Shown: positions 35,906 to 44,820, counted from the first letter of the stretch. The stretch: 64,000 nt of DNA from Polaromonas sp. (GCF_029945925.1 NZ_JAQSDN010000002.1:20548-84547); one strand, 5' to 3'. Translations and numbers: made by a program. The notes: generated from the sequence alone by a model not told the origin.

Positions 35906-36865
35906 ATGCAAAGACGTCACCTCATCGCACTCGCCGCTACTTCAGTACTCCCTGGAATGGGTTGGGCGCAGTCGAACAAACCCTTGCGCCTGGTGGTGCC
36001 GTTTCCTCCCGGTGGTGCCACCGACATGACCGCCCGCGCGCTGGCCGAACCGCTGGCCCGCGCCCTGGGGATGACCGTGGTGGTTGAAAACCGCAGCGGT
36101 GCCGGCGGCTCCATCGGCATGTCCGAAGTGGCCAAGTCCGCACCGGATGGCCTGACCCTGGGCCTGGCCACGCTGTCGACGCACGGTGTCAACCCGGCCG
36201 TCTACAAAAAACTGCCTTACGACCCGATCAAGGATTTCGTGGCCGTGACCGAGCTGGTCAAGGCGCCCGGCGTGGTGGTGGTCAATGCCGCCCTGCCGGT
36301 CAAGAACTTTGCCGAACTGGTGGCCTACCTCAAGGCCAACCCGGGCAAGCTCAGCTACGCGTCCCCCGGCAATGGCACCATCGGCCACATGTGGGGCGAG
36401 ATGTTCAAAAGCTCGACCAACACCTTCATGGTGCACATTCCCTACCGCGGTGCGGGCCCGGCCCTCAACGACGTCGTCGGTGGGCAGGTGATGGTGTATT
36501 TCGACCAGGTGGCCGCTTCGCTGCCTTTCATCCAGTCGGGCAAGCTGCGCGCGATTGCGGTGTCCTGGGACAAACGCCTGGACGTGCTGCCGGGCACACC
36601 GACTTATGGCGAACTCGGCTTGCCCAACAGCAACGACCCGTCCTGGTTTGGCTTGGTGGCGCCCGCCGGCACGCCGGCGGTCGTGGTCAACCGCGTCCAG
36701 CAGGCGGTGGTCAAGTCCCTGCAGGAGCCCGCCGTGCGCACCAAGCTGGCTGGGCAAGGGCTGTTTGCCTCGGGCACCACGCCCGCCGAGTTTGATGCGC
36801 AGATCAAGCGGGAAATCGCGAAGATGCAACGCATCGCCCAGTTCGCAAAAATCAGCATCGAGTAA
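35906..36865 (+). CDS. Bug-family (TctC) tripartite tricarboxylate receptor protein
   Basis: 319 residues from ATG 35906 with AAAAGGA upstream. A short signal peptide (RRHLIALAATSVLPGMGWAQ) is followed by LRLVVPFPPGGATDMTAR, the loop that binds the carboxylate ligand. Other family blocks are VVENRSGAGGSIG, SYASPGNGTIGH, HIPYRGAGPALNDVVGGQVMVYFD and GELGLP. It is an orphan receptor: no TctAB genes are adjacent. Its last five codons and stop are the first unit of a five-fold tandem repeat. Confidence 0.93.
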   Translation: MQRRHLIALAATSVLPGMGWAQSNKPLRLVVPFPPGGATDMTARALAEPLARALGMTVVVENRSGAGGSIGMSEVAKSAPDGLTLGLATLSTHGVNPAVYKKLPYDPIKDFVAVTELVKAPGVVVVNAALPVKNFAELVAYLKANPGKLSYASPGNGTIGHMWGEMFKSSTNTFMVHIPYRGAGPALNDVVGGQVMVYFDQVAASLPFIQSGKLRAIAVSWDKRLDVLPGTPTYGELGLPNSNDPSWFGLVAPAGTPAVVVNRVQQAVVKSLQEPAVRTKLAGQGLFASGTTPAEFDAQIKREIAKMQRIAQFAKISIE

Positions 36866-36923
36866 ATCAGCATCGAGTAAATCAGCATCGAGTAAATCAG
36901 CATCGAATAAATCAGCATCGAGT
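36849..36923 (+). repeat. 15-bp tandem repeat x5 containing the receptor stop codon
   Basis: The unit AAATCAGCATCGAGT occurs five times head to tail, with one base change in unit 4 (GAAT). In frame each unit reads Ile-Ser-Ile-Glu-stop, so five in-frame TAA stops follow each other. Confidence 0.95.
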
Positions 36924-36936
36924 AAAGCGGAAGAAA

Positions 36937-36968
36937 CCGCCCCGCAGCGCCTGCGCGCTGTGGGGCGG
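36937..36968 (+). terminator. Strong hairpin after the Bug receptor gene
   Basis: CCGCCCCGCAGCGC pairs with GCGCTGTGGGGCGG (14 pairs, one G-U) around CTGC. There is no T tract, so it may act as a 3' stabiliser or a Rho-linked end rather than a simple terminator. Confidence 0.6.
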
Positions 36969-37048
36969 CTCCCATGCACCCCCGGCTGCAACGTGGCCTT
37001 GGCCGACTTGGCCACCGCAGGGGTGCCGACAGGACCACAATCATCACC

Positions 37049-37897
37049 ATGACCCCATTTCTCCGCTCTCTGCCCGGCACCACGGCCCTGGTGCTCGATT
37101 CACCCCACAGCGGGACCGACTACCCCGACGACTTTGCCTACGCCTGCGCGCTGCCTATCCTGCGCCGCGCCGAAGACACCCATGTCGAAAAGCTCTACGA
37201 CTTCGCCCACGGTCTGGGTGCGGGCTGGGTCGAGGCCTTTTTTCCGCGCAGCTACCTCGACGCCAACCGCGACACCACCGAGATCGACGTCAGCCTGTTT
37301 GACGAGTCCTGGCCCGATGCCGTGTCCACCGACACCAAGGTGATGAGCAAGGTGCGCCTGGGCAAGGGCCTGATCTGGCGCACCACCGATGACGGCGAGG
37401 CCATCTACGCGCGCAAGCTCGGCGTGGCCGAAGTGCAGGCGCGTATTGCGCGTTGCTGGGAGCCCTACCATGCGGCGGTGGCCCAGGCCATCGACAGCGC
37501 GCATCAGCGTCACGGCTACAGCATCCACCTCAACTGCCACTCGATGCCGGCCATCGCGTCCAGCCACGCCACCGAGTTCCCGGGCGAGGCGCATGCCGAC
37601 TTCGTGGTCGGCAACCGCGATGGATCCACCTCCAGCGAGCCGCTGGCCCGGCTGGTGTGTCAGCACCTCCAGGGCCTGGGTTACAGCGTGGCCTACAACC
37701 ACCCCTACAAAGGTGTGGAACTCGTGCGCCGTTACGGTGAGCCGCTGCAGCAGCGCCACAGCATCCAGCTCGAGGTCAACCGCAAGCTCTACATGGACGA
37801 GCAGACGCTGGCCATGCACGAAGGGGCTGTGCCTCTGAAGGCCAGCCTGCAGTCGCTGGTGCAGATGCTGCTGGCCACCGACCCGCGCACCCTGTAG
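37049..37897 (+). CDS. N-formylglutamate amidohydrolase family protein
   Basis: 282 residues from ATG 37049. It starts with the family block TALVLDSPHSGTDYPDDF and continues with DTHVEKLYDF, PRSYLDANRD, LNCHSMPA and VEVNRKLYMDE-like (LEVNRKLYMDE). The enzyme (HutG/FGase) splits N-formyl-L-glutamate in histidine breakdown by the five-step route. No other hut gene is in the window, so it may act on another N-formyl amino acid. It is followed by the HDAC-like gene after 40 bases. Confidence 0.88.
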   Translation: MTPFLRSLPGTTALVLDSPHSGTDYPDDFAYACALPILRRAEDTHVEKLYDFAHGLGAGWVEAFFPRSYLDANRDTTEIDVSLFDESWPDAVSTDTKVMSKVRLGKGLIWRTTDDGEAIYARKLGVAEVQARIARCWEPYHAAVAQAIDSAHQRHGYSIHLNCHSMPAIASSHATEFPGEAHADFVVGNRDGSTSSEPLARLVCQHLQGLGYSVAYNHPYKGVELVRRYGEPLQQRHSIQLEVNRKLYMDEQTLAMHEGAVPLKASLQSLVQMLLATDPRTL

Positions 37898-37937
37898 TTC
37901 CGCGCCGCGTGGCAGGGCTCGCGGATAATCGCGGGCC

Positions 37938-38978
37938 ATGATCACCCTGTTCAGCGACCTGCACGCCCTGCATGCGCCCGCCTTCGAATTTTTCCGCGGC
38001 GAGCGTGTGCCCTGTTTTGAAACCCCGGCGCGGGCCGCGTTTGTCCTGGAGCGCCTGCTGCAGGGCGGCCACGATTTGCGCGAGCCGCATGTCGACAGCC
38101 GCGCGGTGCTGTGCCAGGTGCACAGCGCGCGTTACCTTGCGTTTCTCGAGCACGCCTGGGAGCACTGGCTGCGCCTGGAGCCCGGCAACGCGGCGGGCCA
38201 GCCTTTTCCGTCGGTCTGGCCGGTGCGCACCCTGCGCAGCGACGTTGAACCGGTCAACTTCATCGCACGCCTGGGCCTGTATTCGATGGACAACGGCTCG
38301 CCGCTGTCGGCCGGCACTTGGGCTGCCGCCAAGGCCGGGGCCGACGCCGCGGCCAGCGCGGCAGCGCTGATCGGTGAAGGCGCGCGCGCGGTGTTTTGCT
38401 GCAGCCGCCCGCCCGGCCACCATGCGGGCGCCGACTTCATGGGCGGCTACTGCTTTCTGAACAATGCCGCCGTTGCGGCGCAGGCCTTGCGCCAGGGCGG
38501 CGCAGACCGGGTGGCCGTGCTCGACGTGGACTACCACCACGGCAACGGCACACAAAGCATTTTTTACGATCGCGCCGACGTGTTGTTTGTCAGCCTGCAC
38601 GGCGACCCGCTGACCGAGTACCCGTTTTACCTCGGCCATGCCGACGAGGCGGGCGAGGGTGCCGGCCTGGGCTTCAACCTGAATCTGCCGCTGCCCGCGG
38701 GCGCGTCGGTCAGCGCCTGGTTCGAGGCGCTGGAGCAAGGTTGCCGGCGCATCACGCGGCATGGCGCGCAGGCGCTGGTGGTGTCGCTGGGGCTGGACAC
38801 CTTCGAGGGTGACCCGATTTCCACCTTTGCGCTGCAGGCGGCCGACTTCGGCCGGCTGGGCCGGCGCCTGGCGGCGCTCGGCTTGCCGACGGTGTTTGTG
38901 CTCGAAGGCGGTTATGCGGCCGAAGCGCTGGGCACCAACGCGGTCCAGGTCATCGACGGTTTTGAACAGGGGGCGTAG
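37938..38978 (+). CDS. Histone-deacetylase-fold hydrolase, acetylpolyamine amidohydrolase type
   Basis: 346 residues from ATG 37938. The zinc-dependent deacetylase motifs are clear: SRPPGHHAGADFMGGYCFLNN (His-His dyad), VLDVDYHHGNGTQ (metal Asp and His) and a third Asp in LGLDTFEGDPI. The block SLHGDPLTEYPFYLGHADE is typical of acetylpolyamine amidohydrolases. It would free polyamines from their acetyl form in the cytoplasm. No base separates it from the next gene. Confidence 0.9.
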   Translation: MITLFSDLHALHAPAFEFFRGERVPCFETPARAAFVLERLLQGGHDLREPHVDSRAVLCQVHSARYLAFLEHAWEHWLRLEPGNAAGQPFPSVWPVRTLRSDVEPVNFIARLGLYSMDNGSPLSAGTWAAAKAGADAAASAAALIGEGARAVFCCSRPPGHHAGADFMGGYCFLNNAAVAAQALRQGGADRVAVLDVDYHHGNGTQSIFYDRADVLFVSLHGDPLTEYPFYLGHADEAGEGAGLGFNLNLPLPAGASVSAWFEALEQGCRRITRHGAQALVVSLGLDTFEGDPISTFALQAADFGRLGRRLAALGLPTVFVLEGGYAAEALGTNAVQVIDGFEQGA

Positions 38979-40082
38979 ATGGACAGCGTGGACGTGGTGG
39001 TGATAGGTGCGGGTGTGGTCGGGCTGGCCGTGGCGCGTGCGCTGGCCCTGCAGGGGCGCGAGGTGATGGTGCTGGAAGCGGCGGACGCCATCGGCACCGG
39101 CACCAGCTCGCGCAACAGCGAGGTGATCCACGCCGGCATTTATTATTCGCAGGGCTCGCTCAAGGCGCGCCTGTGCGTGGAAGGCAAAGAGTTGCTGTAC
39201 GACTATTGCGCGCAGCGCAGCATCGGCCACAGCCGCTGCGGCAAGCTGATCGTCGCCACCCATGCATCGCAGATTCCCCAGCTGCAGGCCATCATCGCCA
39301 AGGCGGCCGCCAACGGGGTGCATGACCTGACGCTGCTCACACGTGAGCAGGCGCAGGCGCTGGAGCCTGCGCTGGACTGTGTGGCGGCCGTCTTGTCGCC
39401 GAGCACCGGCATTGTGGACAGCCACGCGCTGATGCTGGCGCTGCAGGGCGACCTCGAGAACGCCGGCGGCATGGTGGTGCTCAATTCGCCGCTGGCCCAG
39501 GCGCACTGTGCGCCATCAGCTATTGTTCTGGTAGCAGAAGACGGCACCGAACTGGCGGCGCAAAGCGTGGTTAATGCCGCCGGCCTGCATGCGCAGGTGC
39601 TGGCCAGTCGTTTTGCGGGGCTGGACGCGCAGCATGTGCCGCCCAGCCATTACGCCAAGGGCAACTACTTCACGCTTGCGGGCCGCTCGCCGTTCAGCCG
39701 CCTGATTTACCCGGTGCCCGAAGCCGCCGGGCTGGGTGTGCACCTGACCCTGGACCTGGGTGGCCAGGCCAAGTTCGGCCCTGACGTGCAGTGGGTGGAC
39801 TCGCCCGATGATCTGGTGGTGGACCCGCGCCGCGGCGACGGCTTTTACGCCGAGGTGCGCAAGTACTGGCCGGGCCTGCCTGATGGTGCGTTGCTGGCCG
39901 GTTATGCCGGCATACGGCCCAAGATCCAGGCGCCCGACCAGCCAGCCAGCGACTTCCTGATCCAGGGCCAGTCCGAACACGGCGTCGCGGGCCTGGTCAA
40001 CCTGTTCGGAATCGAGTCGCCGGGCCTGACCAGTTCGCTGGCGATCGGCCGCCATGTCAGCGAGCTGCTCCCGAAAAAATAG
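38979..40082 (+). CDS. FAD-dependent oxidoreductase (L-2-hydroxyglutarate oxidase / DAO family)
   Basis: 367 residues from ATG 38979, directly after the previous stop. The N-terminal dinucleotide-binding fold is [37 protein letters not shown] is the signature of LhgO-like dehydrogenases, where the flavin-near His acts. Near the end is [20 protein letters not shown], the FAD-contact glycine motif. It oxidises a 2-hydroxy acid or an amino acid to the 2-oxo product. Bases 39513-39537 look like a worn repeat core inside the gene, and the stop TAG lies in a terminator made from the same element family. Confidence 0.88.
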   Translation: MDSVDVVVIGAGVVGLAVARALALQGREVMVLEAADAIGTGTSSRNSEVIHAGIYYSQGSLKARLCVEGKELLYDYCAQRSIGHSRCGKLIVATHASQIPQLQAIIAKAAANGVHDLTLLTREQAQALEPALDCVAAVLSPSTGIVDSHALMLALQGDLENAGGMVVLNSPLAQAHCAPSAIVLVAEDGTELAAQSVVNAAGLHAQVLASRFAGLDAQHVPPSHYAKGNYFTLAGRSPFSRLIYPVPEAAGLGVHLTLDLGGQAKFGPDVQWVDSPDDLVVDPRRGDGFYAEVRKYWPGLPDGALLAGYAGIRPKIQAPDQPASDFLIQGQSEHGVAGLVNLFGIESPGLTSSLAIGRHVSELLPKK

Positions 40083-40134
40083 CTGCTGGCGCCCGTTGCG
40101 CGGGCGCTAGCAGCTGTTTTTGATTGAGAAGGTC
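40079..40134 (+). terminator. GCTAT/ATAGC element, copy 8, acting as a rho-independent terminator
   Basis: AGCTGCTGGCGCCCG (40081-40095) pairs with CGGGCGCTAGCAGCT (40101-40115) with one G-U, around TTGCG, followed by GTTTTTG. The upstream stop TAG overlaps the left edge. It faces the end of the convergent gene 40134-40385. Confidence 0.85.
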
Positions 40135-40385
40135 TAGCCGCGTTTGCCGCTCACCATGCGGTAGAGGAACAGCAGCAGCATGGCGCCCAGCACGGCCGCG
40201 ATGAAACCGGCGGACTCGCCGACCTGGTACAGGCCCAGCGCCCCACCCAGGTAGCTGGCAAGCACCGAACCGACGATACCTATCAGCACCGTGATGATGA
40301 AGCCTGAGGGGTCACGCCCGGGCATCAGGAATTTGGCGACCAGGCCAACGATAAAGCCGATAAGAATGGTCCAGAGAATGCCCAT
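40134..40385 (-). CDS. GlsB/YeaQ/YmgE-family stress-response membrane protein
   Basis: 83 residues from ATG at 40385. It has three short membrane segments with Gly-rich helices: WTILIGFIVGLVAKFLMPG, FIITVLIGIVGSVLASYLG and SAGFIAAVLGAMLLLFLY. This is the transglycosylase-associated-protein (GlsB/YeaQ) type, common in stress regulons. Its molecular function is unknown. It ends only a few bases from the convergent terminator. Confidence 0.92.
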   Translation of the reverse strand: MGILWTILIGFIVGLVAKFLMPGRDPSGFIITVLIGIVGSVLASYLGGALGLYQVGESAGFIAAVLGAMLLLFLYRMVSGKRG

Positions 40386-40438
40386 GAATGTGTGTTCCAG
40401 AAAAAAGGTTGAAGAGATGGCTGACGCGGAAGATCCGT

Positions 40439-40858
40439 TCAGTCCCGCAGGTCGGCCGGCACGGTTCCGCCATTGGCGGCCAGCTTGTTCATGACCTGGC
40501 GGTGCAGCCAGATGTTCATGGTGGCGCTGTCGCTGGTGTCGCCGGTATAGCCCAGTTCTTTCGCCAGTTCCTTGCGCTCGTTGAGGCCGCTGTCGAGGTC
40601 CAGCAGTTTCATCAGGTCAACAATGGAGGTTTTCCAGTTGAGCTTTTGCGGGTTTTTCTGCGCCATGCCGTTGAGCAGCGCTTCCACGTCGACCTGCGCC
40701 ATAGGGGCCGGTGCGGCGGTGGCGGCGGCCGCTCGGGCTGCTCCGGCGGCCGCTGCGGCTGCCGCGACGTCATCGCTGGAGGGTCCAGAGGAGGCTGGCG
40801 GCTGTGCAGCCTGGGCCGACGGGAAAATTTTGCTGAAGATCTTGCCGAGAATGCTCAT
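40439..40858 (-). CDS. DUF3597-domain protein
   Basis: 139 residues from ATG at 40858. The N-terminus MSILGKIFSKIF is typical for the family. An Ala-rich linker (about residues 30-50) follows, then a C-terminal helical domain MAQVDVEALLNGMAQ, then KLNWKTSIVDLMKLLDLDS and RKELAKELGYTGDTSDSATMN. Proteins of this layout resemble small peptidoglycan- or stress-related proteins; the function is unknown. It is upstream of the YeaQ-like gene on the same strand and may share its transcript. Confidence 0.85.
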   Translation of the reverse strand: MSILGKIFSKIFPSAQAAQPPASSGPSSDDVAAAAAAAGAARAAAATAAPAPMAQVDVEALLNGMAQKNPQKLNWKTSIVDLMKLLDLDSGLNERKELAKELGYTGDTSDSATMNIWLHRQVMNKLAANGGTVPADLRD

Positions 40859-40989
40859 GATGGGTCCAGTCGAAGAAGTAAAGCGTTCATGATGGCGGGC
40901 ACACCCGCCAGGCAGCAGAGGACGCCGGCGTATTTGCGTGTAGGAAAGCGGCGGGTGCGCGAGCCGCGAACTCGTGTCCAATAGGGGGT

Positions 40990-41208
40990 ATGCAAACCGC
41001 CACCGAGATTGAAAAACGCCTGACCGACCTGGAGATCAAGGCCAGCTTCGGCGAAGACCTGCTCGACGAGCTCAACCAGGTCATCGTCCGCCAGCAGCAA
41101 CAAATTGACCTGCTGATGCGCGAGCTCAGCCAGCTGCGCCAGCAACTGCCCGAGGCCGGCGCCGCCAACCTGACCCGCGCCGGCGACGACCTGCCGCCGC
41201 ACTACTGA
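40990..41208 (+). CDS. slyX: SlyX-family protein
   Basis: 72 residues from ATG 40990. It is a coiled coil through most of its length: IEKRLTDLEIKASFGEDLLDELNQVIVRQQQQIDLLMRELSQL-like heptads, with the typical SlyX ending PPHY. The function is unknown. The stop is ten bases before the next gene, so the two are probably co-transcribed. Confidence 0.88.
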   Translation: MQTATEIEKRLTDLEIKASFGEDLLDELNQVIVRQQQQIDLLMRELSQLRQQLPEAGAANLTRAGDDLPPHY

Positions 41209-41218
41209 AACACACCGC

Positions 41219-41476
41219 ATGGCCACCGAAAAAAGCATCACCACCGACGACTACAAGCTTTTTCCGTCGCCGCGCAACCGGCACCGCAGCATCTTCCTGC
41301 ACCAGGTGTTTGTGCCTTACCCCTACATGCTGATCGACATGGACAGCTACAACTTCAAGGGCAAGGCCAGCCTGTTCGCGGCCTGCCGAACGGCTGACAA
41401 CAAGATGGGCCAGCTGGTCACGCTGGAGTTGCCCGAGGACGAGTTGCGGTTCAGGCAACGGTTTGTCCCCGATTGA
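41219..41476 (+). CDS. Conserved small protein of unknown function
   Basis: 85 residues from ATG 41219. The sequence is soluble and mixed (MATEKSITTDDYKLFPSPRNRHRSIF ... MLIDMDSYNFKGKASLF) with no recognised family. It follows slyX by ten bases. It seems real by codon pattern and spacing. Confidence 0.65.
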   Translation: MATEKSITTDDYKLFPSPRNRHRSIFLHQVFVPYPYMLIDMDSYNFKGKASLFAACRTADNKMGQLVTLELPEDELRFRQRFVPD

Positions 41477-41555
41477 GGCAGAGTGCAGGCCCGCTCGGGT
41501 GCGGCGGTGGCGCCGCCCTGGATGCCGGAATCGATCGCCAGCCTGTGGCGGTGAG

Positions 41556-41590
41556 CGCAGTCAGCTATTAAATAAGTAGCATCGGTGTGG
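41556..41590 (-). repeat. GCTAT/ATAGC dispersed element, copy 9 (partial)
   Basis: GCGCAGTCAGCTATTAAATAAGTAGC: the hairpin end is present, and the CC-rich end is worn. Confidence 0.7.
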
Positions 41591-41702
41591 CCGCACATCG
41601 GTCCCCGCCAGGCCCGATGGATGGTCCACAATACGGCTTGTCATCCGGGCCTCCTACAATCGGAGGAGAAGTCATCGTCCATCCAGCAAGGAGATTCCCG
41701 AC

Positions 41703-42143
41703 GTGCCCAATATCGCTACTGTTCTCAAAGCCGAAATTTCCCGGGTTGCCCGCAAGGACGCCCGCGCGGAAACCCAGCCGCTGAAAAAAGCTTCGTCGCA
41801 ATACCGCAGCGATATCGCCGCCCTCAAAAGGCGTGTGCTGGCACTGGAGAAGCAACTGAGCCGCGTGCTCAAGTCCGGCAGGAAGGCTTCTGTGCCCGAG
41901 GAAGCCGAAGAGGGCGCCGGCAACGGATTGCGCTTCAGCGCCAAGGGACTCGCTGCCCAAAGGCGCCGGCTGGGGCTGACCGCCGCCGCCACCGCCAAAC
42001 TCCTCAACGTGTCGGTGCAGTCCGTCTACAAGTGGGAAGACGGCAAGACCCGTCCCCGCGCCAGCCAGCTGCCGGCGATTGCGAGCCTGCGGAAAATGGG
42101 CAAACTCGAAGCGGCGAAAATCCTGGACGGTTTGCCGCAATAG
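41703..42143 (+). CDS. Coiled-coil protein with a C-terminal helix-turn-helix
   Basis: 146 residues from GTG 41703 (ribosome site CAAGGAG about 12 bases upstream). The first 60 residues are basic and coiled-coil-like (SDIAALKRRVLALEKQLSRVL). The last 60 form an XRE-type HTH (LAAQRRRLGLTAAATAKLL, then VSVQSVYKWEDGKTRPRASQL). The HTH is C-terminal, opposite to most XRE regulators. It is probably a DNA-binding protein of unknown target. Confidence 0.78.
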   Translation: MPNIATVLKAEISRVARKDARAETQPLKKASSQYRSDIAALKRRVLALEKQLSRVLKSGRKASVPEEAEEGAGNGLRFSAKGLAAQRRRLGLTAAATAKLLNVSVQSVYKWEDGKTRPRASQLPAIASLRKMGKLEAAKILDGLPQ

Positions 42144-42144
42144 A

Positions 42145-42210
42145 GGCTATCAATTCATGAGCATGCTTCGCCCATGCTTATTGGACTAGCGGCTCTTTTT
42201 GATAGCAAGC
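42145..42210 (-). repeat. GCTAT/ATAGC dispersed element, copy 10, giving the pyrD stop
   Basis: GCTATC at 42147 and GATAGC at 42201 frame a middle with GCATGCTTCGCCCATGC and TTGGACTAGCGGC. On the minus strand, GCTATCAAAAAGAGCCGC TAG is the pyrD end (AIKKSR, stop). It lies between two convergent genes. Confidence 0.75.
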
Positions 42211-43238
42211 GCAGCTTCGGTCACCAGCCCCGGCCCCTTGTAGATCAGCCCGGTGTAGATCTGCACCACGTCGGCGCCGGCTTCGATCTTGGAGACCGCA
42301 TCCCGGCCACTCATGATGCCGCCCACGCCGATGATGGGAAAACTTTTGCCAAGCGCCGCGCGCAGCTGGCTGATGACGCGGTTGCTGGCGGCCAGCACCG
42401 GCGCACCGCTGAGGCCGCCGGCTTCTTCGGCGTGCGGCATGCCCTTGACGGCCTCGCGGCTCAGCGTGGTGTTGGTGGCGACCACGCCGTCCATGCCGTG
42501 GCGCTTGAGCGTGGCGGCAATCACCTCGACCTGGGCCTCGTCGAGGTCGGGCGCAATCTTCACAAAAATCGGCACGTGTTTGCCGTGCTGCCGGGCGAGT
42601 GTTTCGCGGCGTTCGGCAATGCGGCCCAGCAGGGCGTCCAGCGCCTCGTCGCTTTGCAGCGCACGCAGGTTCTTGGTGTTGGGGCTGGAGATGTTGACGG
42701 TCACGTAGTCGGCATGCGGGTAGACGCCATCGAGGCAGATCAGGTAGTCGTCCACCGCGCTTTCGATCGGTGTGGCGGCATTCTTGCCGATGTTCAGTCC
42801 CAGCAGCAGCGGGTGCTTGACCTTCTGCTTGCGAAAACCGGACTTCTGCACGTTGGCAATGAAAGCGTCCAGCCCGTCGTTGTTGAAGCCGAGCCGGTTG
42901 ATCAGCGCGTTGGCCTGCGGCAGGCGGAACATGCGCGGCTTGGGGTTGCCCGGCTGCGCTTTCGGTGTGACGGTGCCGACTTCGACAAACCCGAAACCCA
43001 TGGCGGCCAGCCCGTCGATGCAGCGTGCGTTTTTGTCGAGCCCGGCCGCCAGCCCGACGCGGTTGGGAAATGTCAGGCCGGCCAGCGTGACGGGATCGTC
43101 CACCCGGCCCGAACAGTAGGCCAGCGCCAGCGGCGTGCGCTGCGTGCCGGCCAGCGAGGCCATGGTCAGTTCATGGGCGGTTTCCGGGTCCAGCCCAAAT
43201 AAAAAGGGGCGGGCGAGGGCGTAGGGGAGCAGGGACAT
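42186..43238 (-). CDS. pyrD: Dihydroorotate dehydrogenase (quinone), class 2
   Basis: 350 residues from ATG at 43238 ([19 protein letters not shown]). It shows the N-terminal membrane-contact helices of class 2, [30 protein letters not shown], and [14 protein letters not shown] with the catalytic Ser in the NISSPN block. FMN contacts are in [16 protein letters not shown] and IGVGGIMSG. The enzyme makes orotate for pyrimidine synthesis at the inner membrane with quinone as acceptor. The last residues are encoded by a repeat element. Confidence 0.95.
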   Translation of the reverse strand: MSLLPYALARPFLFGLDPETAHELTMASLAGTQRTPLALAYCSGRVDDPVTLAGLTFPNRVGLAAGLDKNARCIDGLAAMGFGFVEVGTVTPKAQPGNPKPRMFRLPQANALINRLGFNNDGLDAFIANVQKSGFRKQKVKHPLLLGLNIGKNAATPIESAVDDYLICLDGVYPHADYVTVNISSPNTKNLRALQSDEALDALLGRIAERRETLARQHGKHVPIFVKIAPDLDEAQVEVIAATLKRHGMDGVVATNTTLSREAVKGMPHAEEAGGLSGAPVLAASNRVISQLRAALGKSFPIIGVGGIMSGRDAVSKIEAGADVVQIYTGLIYKGPGLVTEAALAIKKSR

Positions 43239-43314
43239 TGGATAATTTGTGTTGTTCTGTGCGGCAGGCCCCATTGTCGCAAACCCCATCCACTCCTTTC
43301 ATTTTCGGACCGAC

Positions 43315-43986
43315 ATGACCCAAGACGAACTCAAAACACTGGTTGGCCAGGCCGCCCTGGCCTATGTCGAACCCGGCAGCATTGTCGGCGTCGGCACCGG
43401 CTCTACCGTCAACAAGTTCATCGACGCGCTGGCCGGCATCAAGGACACGATTGCCGGCGCGGTGTCCAGCTCGGTGGCCTCCACCGAACGCCTGCAGGCG
43501 CTGGGCATCCGGGTCTTCGACGCGGCCGATGTCGAGGAACTGGCGGTCTACATCGACGGCGCCGACGAGATCGACCGCGCCGGCTACATGATCAAGGGTG
43601 GCGGCGCGGCGCTGACGCGCGAGAAAATCGTGGCCGCCCAGTCGCGCAGGTTTGTCTGCATCGCCGACGAGTCCAAGCTGGTGCAGACGCTGGGCGACTA
43701 TCCGGTGCCGGTGGAAGTCATCCCCATGGCGGCGCAGCGCATCCGGCGCCAGTTTGAGGCACTGGGCGGCAGTGCTACCTTGCGCCTGAAGAACGGCGCG
43801 CCTCTGGTCACCGACAACGGCCAGCACATCCTGGACGTGACCGGTCTGAAGATCACCGAGCCGCTGGCCTTCGAGTCCGGGGTCAACCAGTGGCCCGGGG
43901 TGGTGACGGTCGGGGTGTTTGCCTTCCAGAAAGCGCATGTCTGCCTGCTGGGCACGGACGTGGGCGTCAAGACCCTGGTGTTTTAA
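43315..43986 (+). CDS. rpiA: Ribose-5-phosphate isomerase A
   Basis: 223 residues from ATG 43315. It has the family blocks [46 protein letters not shown], and VPVEVIPMA. The catalytic Glu is in ALTREKI. It interconverts ribose 5-phosphate and ribulose 5-phosphate in the pentose phosphate pathway. It is divergent from pyrD, and the gap is 76 bases. Confidence 0.95.
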   Translation: MTQDELKTLVGQAALAYVEPGSIVGVGTGSTVNKFIDALAGIKDTIAGAVSSSVASTERLQALGIRVFDAADVEELAVYIDGADEIDRAGYMIKGGGAALTREKIVAAQSRRFVCIADESKLVQTLGDYPVPVEVIPMAAQRIRRQFEALGGSATLRLKNGAPLVTDNGQHILDVTGLKITEPLAFESGVNQWPGVVTVGVFAFQKAHVCLLGTDVGVKTLVF

Positions 43987-44020
43987 ATCTCGCGGAAGCG
44001 GTGGGCCGGATGTTGTAGAG

Positions 44021-44031
44021 TTGTACGACAA
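44021..44031. promoter_or_regulatory. FadR/GntR-type operator upstream of its regulator gene
   Basis: TTGTACGACAA is a perfect palindrome of the FadR-subfamily form T-x-G-T-N3-A-C-x-A, 15 bases before the regulator ATG. The half TTGTA-pyrimidine-GA recurs at 44875-44885 before the catabolic operon. Confidence 0.65.
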
Positions 44032-44046
44032 ATTTTCCGGATCACC

Positions 44047-44820
44047 ATGAGCCACCGTTTCCAGTCCATCACGCCCGGCGTCCACTTGTCCGAACAGGTG
44101 GCCGAGGCCCTGTCGGCCGAAATTCGCGCCGGCCGGCCGGCGGCGGGCGACAAGCTGCCGACCGAGGCCGCGCTGGTCGAGCAGTTCGCGGTCAGCCGCA
44201 CGGTGGTGCGCGAAGCCGTCTCGCGCCTGAAGTCGCTGGGCCTGGTGGAATCGCGCCAGGGCAGCGGGGTGTTTGTGAAGCGGGCCGCGTTTGCGCCGCT
44301 GAACTTCGACACCCGTTCGGCCGCGTCCATGCAGGCGGTCATCCAGATGGTGGAGGTGCGCCGCGCGCTGGAGGCCGAAGTCGCCGCGCTGGCCGCGCAG
44401 CGCCGCACGGCGGACGATGTCAAGCGCATCCGCCAGGCGATGGCGGCGCTCGACAAGGCGGTCAAGGCCGGCGGCGACGGTGCCGACGAAGACGTGAACT
44501 ACCACCGCGCGATTGCCGACGCGGCGCAAAACCCGTTTCTCATCAGCACGCTGGACTACCTGCGCCAGTTCCTGCGCGGCGTCACGCGCGTCACCCGGGC
44601 CAACGAGGCGCGCCGGGCCGACTTTGCCGGGCAGGTGCGCGAAGAGCACGAGGCCATCACCCAGGCGATCGAGGCCGGCGATTCACTGCAGGCGCGCCAG
44701 GCCGCGGCCCGCCACATGGACAACGCGATCCGCCGCATCGAGCAGGCCGACCCGGCTTTCTGGCAGCAGGAGGGCGTGCAACTGGCCAGCGCTCTTCTGT
44801 CCGACGCCCTCCGGCACTGA
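44047..44820 (+). CDS. FadR-subfamily GntR regulator of the tetronate operon
   Basis: 257 residues from ATG 44047. It has a GntR winged HTH (HLSEQVAEALSAEIRAGRPAAGDKLPTEAALVEQFAVSR type, with TVVREAVSRLKSLGLVESRQG). A helical FCD domain follows, with the metal-binding pattern Asp-x3-His (DEDVNYHRAIADAA) and two later His (EEHEAI, ARHMDNAI). The FCD domain binds a sugar acid or its product. It stands 200 bases before ltnD on the same strand. It probably represses both itself and the operon through TTGTAYGA sites. Confidence 0.92.
   Translation: MSHRFQSITPGVHLSEQVAEALSAEIRAGRPAAGDKLPTEAALVEQFAVSRTVVREAVSRLKSLGLVESRQGSGVFVKRAAFAPLNFDTRSAASMQAVIQMVEVRRALEAEVAALAAQRRTADDVKRIRQAMAALDKAVKAGGDGADEDVNYHRAIADAAQNPFLISTLDYLRQFLRGVTRVTRANEARRADFAGQVREEHEAITQAIEAGDSLQARQAAARHMDNAIRRIEQADPAFWQQEGVQLASALLSDALRH

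Noticed and set aside
36849..36923. Possible iteron-like origin at the 15-bp repeats
   Set aside because: Units contain the receptor's own last codons and stop, and no replication gene or DnaA-box cluster is near, so local slippage is the simpler explanation.
41703..42143. Antitoxin of a toxin-antitoxin pair
   Set aside because: No toxin-like partner frame lies next to it; the neighbours are a repeat and pyrD.
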